DNA of 22,374 nucleotides from Desulfuromonadaceae bacterium UBA2294. Its GTDB lineage: Bacteria; Desulfobacterota; Desulfuromonadia; Desulfuromonadales; UBA2294. A model generated the notes under the pieces. That model searched no databases and was not told the origin of the DNA. It worked only from the letters and a program-made list of their open reading frames with translations. The position numbers and the translations under genes are program-made. Below, piece after piece: positions 14,118 through 19,402 of this stretch (positions within the stretch are counted from its first letter, which is position 1; each line of letters starts with the position of its first letter). Location: the NCBI GenBank assembly GCA_002345625.1, contig DDWE01000059.1:1-22374 (forward strand), given 5' to 3'.

Positions 14118-14160
14118 AAAACGGACTGGCAACACGTTTACTGCGCTGCCAGTCCGTTTT
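14118..14160 (-). terminator. Intrinsic terminator of the OmpA-family gene
   Basis: Fourteen-base perfect arms (AAAACGGACTGGCA and its complement) flank a 15-base loop, 35 bases after the OmpA stop. The arms end in four A/T pairs, so it can work in both directions. Confidence 0.85.
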
Positions 14161-14195
14161 CGTGATTGAGCTCGTTTTTCCGGAGGAGACTGTCG

Positions 14196-15263
14196 TTACC
14201 GATCTTTGACGATGATCTCAAACAGGACGCGCATATTGGACTTTGCCGCATTGGAGTAGATGTTTTTTGGCGCGACTTCAAAGGTCTTCGGCTGCCTTTC
14301 GCCATAACCGACTTTTTCGAGCCGGTCAGGAGCCACAACAGCTCTCTCTACGAGAAAGTTTTTGACCGCCGTGGCTCTTTTTTCACTCAGTTCCTGGTTG
14401 TATTGTTCGGTGCCAGATGCCGAGGTGTAGCCGGCAATGCGTATTTTTGCACGGGGGTTTTTTTGCAGAACCTCAAGATTCTTCTTCAGCATCGCCTGAG
14501 CCCGCGGGGTCAGAGTCGCCTTGTCGAAATCGAAATGGATATCTTCAAACGCCAGAACAACAACCTTGTCCGCAACAATCGGGGCGGCGGCAATAACTGC
14601 CACCTCTTCCTCGGCCTTAGGTTCAGACACCAGGATCACGGCCGGTTTTGTTTCTGCCTTCTCAACGCGCGCCGCTACGGGCTTTGTCGCCCCGCCAAAG
14701 GCAACGGTGAGGCCCAGAGTTGCGCCCAGATTATGATAGGTATGCTTGACAATTTCAGTCACCATAGAGTCCCTAAGATCAACTCTCAAAGCCACATTGT
14801 CCCCCATCCAGTATTTCGCCCCCACGCCGACATTAAACACAGGCATGTCGCCATCGGAAATCTTCGGGCTGTAGTGGGCGGCGCCAACCCCCATCAGGAC
14901 AAAGGGGTTGAACCTCCCCTCGGGGATCAGGTGGTAGACCGCATCGATATGGTAAAACGTAATACTCACATCGTCCATCGGGCTGCGGTACTGACCCTCT
15001 TTGGTGCCGGTCAGGGTTCTGTCGTCCACCTGGGTCTGGAGATATTCGACAGCGCCTTCAAGACCAAAATGGCTGGTGAAGTTGTAGCCAACCCGTCCAC
15101 CAAACAAGGGGCGGTTTTCCAGGTTCTGGCTGTCTTCAAACAGATTGTAACCGCCGAATACTCCCACCTCGGTCGAACCTGCCCGAATTTCGGCATACGC
15201 CGATAAAGGGATAAGAAAGGCAAAGGCAATGACCATCAGCACGGTGCGATAGTTTGGGTTCAT
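14196..15263 (-). CDS. OmpA-family outer-membrane protein
   Basis: The 355-residue protein has a signal peptide (residues 1-24, ..IPLSAYA), an N-terminal eight-strand-type beta-barrel at about 25-205 (GVFGGYNLFED.., FGLEGAVEYLQT, FNPFVLMGVGAAHY) and a short acidic/alanine linker. An OmpA C-terminal domain follows at about 235-355 (IHFDFDKATLTPRAQ, YNQELSEKRATAVKNFLV, KVGYGERQP). It should span the outer membrane and contact peptidoglycan. The aspartate that usually follows Thr in the GHTD/GYTD motif is serine here (GYTSASG), while the arginine 15 residues later is kept. The ATG at 15263 has AAGGAGG upstream and gives a proper signal peptide; the frame extends further without support. It lies 184 bp after the ice-binding-like lipoprotein gene, with its own terminator. 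Confidence 0.93.
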   Translation of the reverse strand: MNPNYRTVLMVIAFAFLIPLSAYAEIRAGSTEVGVFGGYNLFEDSQNLENRPLFGGRVGYNFTSHFGLEGAVEYLQTQVDDRTLTGTKEGQYRSPMDDVSITFYHIDAVYHLIPEGRFNPFVLMGVGAAHYSPKISDGDMPVFNVGVGAKYWMGDNVALRVDLRDSMVTEIVKHTYHNLGATLGLTVAFGGATKPVAARVEKAETKPAVILVSEPKAEEEVAVIAAAPIVADKVVVLAFEDIHFDFDKATLTPRAQAMLKKNLEVLQKNPRAKIRIAGYTSASGTEQYNQELSEKRATAVKNFLVERAVVAPDRLEKVGYGERQPKTFEVAPKNIYSNAAKSNMRVLFEIIVKDR

Positions 15264-15367
15264 GGTGCGTCCTCCTTGAAATCTGGTGATGGGTGATTGC
15301 CTGTTCGTTCTTGGCAACAACGCTGCGTTGCTGGAATCTGTGCCTCGTGGAGGACAGAGCTGGTGCC

Positions 15368-15422
15368 AGGCAAAAAGGCGACCGACGGCATTTTTGAATC
15401 GTATCAGTCTGCCTTTTTGCCT
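15368..15422 (-). terminator. Inverted repeat after the ice-binding-like gene
   Basis: Perfect 12-base arms AGGCAAAAAGGC and GCCTTTTTGCCT are separated by 31 bases. The repeat begins 26 bases after the stop. The T-rich 3' arm could serve as the release tract, but no extra T-run follows, so termination strength is uncertain. Confidence 0.5.
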
Positions 15423-15447
15423 GTTTTCATACGTCATTCCTCATTCC

Positions 15448-18150
15448 TTAAGGGGCAGGAATAGTAATTGTATTCTGATCAAGAGCGACCCCGGTCTGAG
15501 CCAGGAACCTGCCGTTCATCGAGGCGCCGGTCAGCATGGCAATGTTGGTTTGCGCCAGAATCGTCCCTTCGAAATGCGAACCGGTACCCAGGGTCACCGT
15601 ATCGCCGACCACCCAGAAAACATTCTTGGCCTCGGCACCACCGGTCAACAGAACCTTCATGGTGGAGCTGAGGTCGAGGGTCCCGGTGATCTGGAAGATC
15701 CAGGTATCGGTCGCTGCTCCATTAAGGGTGAGATCGGTGGTAATGGTCACATTGGAACCCCAGGTGTAGGTCCCCGGAGCCAGGGTTTGCCCGGCGACGG
15801 TTCCGCCGCCAAGGTTCAGGTTCGGGCCGACTCCGGCGGGACGTCCGGCGGCGTCGGTGAAGGCGGTCTCCATGTTACTGACCGCCGTGGTCAACATGAC
15901 CGGGTCGACGATCGTACAGGGCAAGGGGCCGGCGGCGTCAACGGCGTAAATACTTCCCGTCACTTCGGCACAAGTCACCCCAATCGCAGCGCCGCTGATC
16001 GGACTGACGGCAAGGTCTCCGACAATGATGGAGGAAGGAACATCGGTGATCGCCGCTTTTGACAGACTGGCGAAATTTTCGGCCAGACCGAGAATGACCG
16101 GGGGCGGCCCCAGGGGCAGAACTGTGACGGTGGTGAAGTCCCAGATATAGTCGCTCGCCAGCGGGTTGCCGCCCAGATCAGTCGCGCCGGTGGTGATGGT
16201 GGCGGTATAAAAGGTGTTGGACGCAAGATCAAGCGTCGGGTTGAAGTTAACGGTGTTGCCGCTGTAAGTAACCGCTCCCGCGACTGGATTGACACCCTCA
16301 CTCAGGGTAACGGTCAGGTTGGTGAGGGTCAGCGGATCCATCGCCTCACTGAAGGTCGCGGTGATGTTGCTGCTGATCGCGACCCCGGTGGCGAGATCGA
16401 TTGGCACCGTGGAGGTCACGGTGGGGGCGATGACATCTACGGCGATGCCGGTGGTAAAGGTCCAGACATAGTCACTCGCCAGGGGATTGCCGGCCAGATC
16501 TGTGGCCGCAGTGGTGATGGTGGCGGTATAAAGGGTGCTGGAGGCAAGCCCGGCCAGGGGATTAAAGACCGCGATGGTGCCAGCGTAAGTGACCAAACCG
16601 GTCACAGGAGTCACGCCATCGGTCAGAGTGAAGGTCAGGTTGGTGAGGGTCAACGGGTCCATCGCCTCACTGAAGGCTGCGGTGATGTTGTTACCGATCG
16701 CGACCCCGGTGGCACCATTGGATGGAGAGGTGAACATCACGGTGGGGGCGATGGCGTCTGCGGCCACGCCGGTGGTAAAGGTCCAGACATGGTTTATCGC
16801 CAGGGGATTGCCGGCCAGGTCCATGGCGCCCGTGGTGACGGTGGCGGTATAGAGGGTGCTGGAGGCAAGATCGGCCAGGGGATTAAAGACCGCGGTGACG
16901 CCGGAGTAAGAGACCGCGCCGGTCACGGGAGTCACGCCATCGGTCAGAGTGAAGGTCAGGTTGGTGAGGGTCAACGGGTCCATCGCTTCGCTGAAGGTCG
17001 CGGTGATGTTGTTGCCGATCGCGACCCCGGTGGCGCCGTTGGTCGGAACCGTGGAGGTCACGGTGGGGGCGATGATGTCTGCGCCCACGCCGGTGGTAAA
17101 GGTCCAGACATGGTTTATCGCCAGGGGATTGCCGGCCAGGTCCATGGCGCCGATGGTGACGGTGGCAGTATAGAGGGTGCTGGCGGCAAGATCGGCCGAC
17201 GGGTTAAAGACTGCGGTGACGCCGGTGTAGGTGACCGCGCCGGGCACGGGAGTCACGCCATTGGCCAGAGTGAAGGCCAGGGAAGTGATGGTCAACGGGT
17301 CCATCGCTTCACTGAAGGTCGCGGTGATGTTGTTGCCGATCGCGACCCCGGTGGCGGCATTGAGCGGAGCAGTGAGCGTCACGGTGGGGGCGATGATGTC
17401 TGCGGCCGCACCGGTGGTAAAGGTCCAGACATGGTTTGTCGCCAGGGGATTGCCGGCCAGATCGAGTGCACCGGTGGTGATGGTGGCAGTATAGGTGGTG
17501 CTGACTGCGAGATCGGCCGACGGGTTAAAGACCGCGGTGACGCCGGCGTACGAGACAGCGCCCGCGACCGGAGTGACCCCGTCAGTCAAGGTGAAGGTCA
17601 GGGGAGTGATGGTCAGCGGGTCCATCGCCTCACTGAAGGTCGCGGTGATGTTGTTGCCGATTGCGACCCCGGTGGCGGCATTGGTCGGGACGGTGAGTGT
17701 CACCGTGGGAGCGGTGGTGTCTGCGGCGATGCCGGTGGTAAAGGTCCAGACATAGTCCGTCGCCAGAGGATTGCCTGCCGCATCCATAGCGCCGGTGGTG
17801 ATGGTGGCGGTATAGAGGGTGCTGGTAGCGAGATTGGCCGACGGGTTAAAAATCGCGGTGACACCGGCGTACGAGACAGCACCCGCGACCGGAGTGACTC
17901 CGTTGGCCAGGGTGAAGGTCAGGGAAGTGATGGTCAACGGATCCATCGCCTCACTGAAGGTCGCGGTGATGTTGTTGCCGATCGCGACCCCGATGGCCGA
18001 GTTGGCCGGGGCGGTTGACGTCACCACGGGCTGTCCGGTCCCCGCATCCCATTTACTGGTGTTCAAACCGTCTCCGCACCCTGAAAGCAGAAAAACGCTA
18101 ATAACCAGGGTGAGCAATAGATAAATGTGTTGAACTCTTGTTCTTTTCAT
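15448..18150 (-). CDS. Lipoprotein with six Ig-like repeats and a DUF3494 ice-binding-like domain
   Basis: The 900-residue protein starts at ATG 18150, which follows AGGAGG by ten bases and gives a lipoprotein signal (LLTLVISVFLLSGC, C25); the frame extends 27 codons further without support. Residues 41-682 are six 107-residue Big_5-type Ig-like repeats, each with ATGVAIGNNITATFSEAMDP, a FNP..DLA.STLYTATITTGA strand pair and a HVWTFTTG end. Residues about 684-900 are a DUF3494 domain (LGLAENFASLSKAAITDVPS, VFWVVGDTVTLGTGSHFEGT, GRFLAQTGVALDQNTI), the beta-helix family that includes bacterial ice-binding proteins and adhesins. The repeats would hold the domain away from the surface. Ice binding itself cannot be concluded, since many family members are adhesins or structural proteins. 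Expression is probably from the sigma-54 promoter at 18422. Confidence 0.92.
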   Translation of the reverse strand: MKRTRVQHIYLLLTLVISVFLLSGCGDGLNTSKWDAGTGQPVVTSTAPANSAIGVAIGNNITATFSEAMDPLTITSLTFTLANGVTPVAGAVSYAGVTAIFNPSANLATSTLYTATITTGAMDAAGNPLATDYVWTFTTGIAADTTAPTVTLTVPTNAATGVAIGNNITATFSEAMDPLTITPLTFTLTDGVTPVAGAVSYAGVTAVFNPSADLAVSTTYTATITTGALDLAGNPLATNHVWTFTTGAAADIIAPTVTLTAPLNAATGVAIGNNITATFSEAMDPLTITSLAFTLANGVTPVPGAVTYTGVTAVFNPSADLAASTLYTATVTIGAMDLAGNPLAINHVWTFTTGVGADIIAPTVTSTVPTNGATGVAIGNNITATFSEAMDPLTLTNLTFTLTDGVTPVTGAVSYSGVTAVFNPLADLASSTLYTATVTTGAMDLAGNPLAINHVWTFTTGVAADAIAPTVMFTSPSNGATGVAIGNNITAAFSEAMDPLTLTNLTFTLTDGVTPVTGLVTYAGTIAVFNPLAGLASSTLYTATITTAATDLAGNPLASDYVWTFTTGIAVDVIAPTVTSTVPIDLATGVAISSNITATFSEAMDPLTLTNLTVTLSEGVNPVAGAVTYSGNTVNFNPTLDLASNTFYTATITTGATDLGGNPLASDYIWDFTTVTVLPLGPPPVILGLAENFASLSKAAITDVPSSIIVGDLAVSPISGAAIGVTCAEVTGSIYAVDAAGPLPCTIVDPVMLTTAVSNMETAFTDAAGRPAGVGPNLNLGGGTVAGQTLAPGTYTWGSNVTITTDLTLNGAATDTWIFQITGTLDLSSTMKVLLTGGAEAKNVFWVVGDTVTLGTGSHFEGTILAQTNIAMLTGASMNGRFLAQTGVALDQNTITIPAP
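16105..18030 (-). repeat. Six tandem 321-bp coding repeats
   Basis: The DNA encoding the Ig-like domains repeats with a period of exactly 321 bp. The GATCGCGACCCC-type block (plus strand) starts at about 16375, 16696, 17017, 17338, 17659 and 17980. The repeats nearest the C-terminal domain have diverged most. High identity makes the region prone to copy-number change and to assembly collapse. Confidence 0.9.
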
Positions 18151-18421
18151 AGCAACTGTTCCTCCTATCCAATCCTTAAATTTGAGTTTCTTTTCTGTGT
18201 GGCGAGTTGCAGGGATAACGCAGGCGCACAAAAGGCCGCTGCCAACCCGGATTGTTCAATAATCCTTCAAATTCAATACCTCCCAGACCCAACAACCATT
18301 GACAGGGCCAGATCAAATCAAGACAACCTTTACACCTGTTGCTCCTGACTCCTCTAATTTTGAACAGCGTCTGGATTGCTAAGACTTTTCGTCTGCAACC
18401 ATTTTCTGCCCATATGTGCAT

Positions 18422-18438
18422 CGCAACGAACGTGCCGG
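18422..18438 (-). promoter_or_regulatory. Sigma-54 promoter of the ice-binding-like lipoprotein, module IV
   Basis: The minus-strand sequence CCGGCACGTTCGTTGCG has GG (18435-18436) and GC (18423-18424) ten bases apart. Start would be near 18411, leaving a leader of about 260 bases before the ATG at 18150. I see no gene or known riboswitch in that leader. Confidence 0.83.
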
Positions 18439-18534
18439 AAAATAATTGGCGCAGCCGTAGGTGCAACAAGCTGTAATTAAAGAGAAAATACGGGACGTTC
18501 CAGATCTGGAAAAAGAAGTGTCGTCAGCGCAGAC

Positions 18535-18566
18535 CGTCACATTCAACAGTAATGTGAAATGTGACA
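18535..18566 (-). promoter_or_regulatory. Paired enhancer dyads, module IV
   Basis: The proximal site at 18535 is CGTCACATTCAACA. The distal site at 18553 is TGTGAAATGTGACA. The starts are 18 bp apart and lie 100 and 118 bp from the -24 CC. Both copies are well kept, which makes this the clearest example of the paired layout. Confidence 0.7.
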
Positions 18567-18679
18567 GTTCAGGCAGATGGCCATAACCCCCGCATCATTG
18601 GGATTAAGATCACACAAAACCGATACACGAAGATGACCACGGACAGTGCTCCGGGGAGAACTCCGCCAACACCTGCTGG

Positions 18680-18696
18680 CGCAATCAACGAATCAG
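18680..18696 (-). promoter_or_regulatory. Degenerate sigma-54 promoter, module V
   Basis: The plus-strand CGCAATCAACGAATCAG matches the module II promoter (CGCAACGAACGTGCCAG) at 12 of 17 positions. The -12 GC is kept (18681-18682), but the -24 GG has become GA. It was located by counting 99 bp from the paired dyads at 18792-18823, so the position is independent support. It is probably inactive or weak. Confidence 0.45.
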
Positions 18697-18791
18697 CGGA
18701 GATTGGCTGTTGACAAAGCCATAAGTGCTCGGATATTCAGGGGATTTTTAAAAACAGGAATTACAGAAAGGGTCGAGTCGTCGACAGCGGT

Positions 18792-18823
18792 CGCCCCATG
18801 GCACATTGCTGTCGAATGTGACG
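18792..18823 (-). promoter_or_regulatory. Paired enhancer dyads, module V
   Basis: The distal site at 18810 is TGTCGAATGTGACG. The proximal site at 18792, CGCCCCATGGCACA, is degenerate. They start 18 bp apart, as in modules I-IV. No intact gene follows before module IV. The rest of the non-coding stretch from 18824 to 19118 shows only short weak inverted repeats (for example CCTCCTC/GAGGAGG around 18946-18990). Confidence 0.5.
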
Positions 18824-19118
18824 GGGTTTGCTCGCAGCTGTGGAGGACCGATCGCTCTCCTGTTGCCTGCAGATGTTTCATTTGCTTATCCTGCGACGTA
18901 GCGAGCCGGGGTTGAGCTCGAGAAGAAGCGCTGCACCGTTTTTCCTCCTCGATCCGCCAACCGGTTTTTTGCAGTCCCCAAAGAGGAGGGCTTCATAACC
19001 GATCGGCAAGGGACTTAACGTCCTGCACGTCGGCCTTGCAAAAGGCCTCCAAGTAGGCCCCCTCTCCAGGTGATGGCCGCCTGTTTGATGACGCCTTATA
19101 ACTCCGGCCCGCCGCGTC

Positions 19119-19250
19119 TTATTTTTTGAACAGCTTCATAACCACGACGACAATCAGGACCGCCGCCAGGGTCGCGAGCACTGGCCAAAACCACATCCCG
19201 CCGTGCATCCACCCACTCATCGCGCCATCGTTCATCATATTGTTGCCCAT
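19119..19250 (-). CDS. Small single-helix membrane protein
   Basis: The 43-residue protein has a Met/Gly/Trp-rich N-terminus (MGNNMMNDGAMSGWMHGGMW), then one membrane segment (FWPVLATLAAVLIVVVVM) and a basic end KLFKK. The ribosome site GAAAGGAGCTTTGTG precedes the ATG at 19250. Met- and His-rich ends of this kind occur in small proteins linked to metal handling, but that is only a suggestion. It lies 152 bp after the hybrid kinase. I do not recognise a named family. Confidence 0.7.
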   Translation of the reverse strand: MGNNMMNDGAMSGWMHGGMWFWPVLATLAAVLIVVVVMKLFKK

Positions 19251-19402
19251 CACAAAGCTCCTTTCGTTATGCAGGGTATTGTCGTGTCAGGTTCACAGTC
19301 GGGCCCTGACAGCAGGGCGGTAATTCCGAAGATCTTCATGGTTTGCTCAACCGGGTTAGGCCGCCCCGAAGCAACCATCGGTGGCAAAGATTATGTTCTC
19401 TT

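Noticed and set aside
15354..15370. TGGCACCAGCTCTGTC as a sigma-54 promoter for the OmpA gene
   Set aside because: The -24 half fits, but -12 reads CTGT instead of TTGC, and no paired dyads lie at the expected distance.
16789..18018. A 409-codon plus-strand open frame rich in Gly, Asp and Arg
   Set aside because: It is antisense to the Ig-like repeats; its length reflects the 321-bp periodicity (a multiple of three) and high GC. It has no ribosome site or family resemblance.
16105..18030. Regular repeats suggesting a CRISPR array
   Set aside because: The period is 321 bp, with full coding conservation and no short repeat-spacer alternation; these are protein domain repeats.
18151..18411. 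Long leader of the ice-binding-like gene as a cyclic-di-GMP riboswitch
   Set aside because: I looked for the conserved GEMM core and tetraloop-receptor elements and did not find them.
18176..18469. 97-codon minus-strand frame over the leader of the ice-binding-like gene
   Set aside because: It spans the sigma-54 promoter itself and has no ribosome site; it resembles no family.
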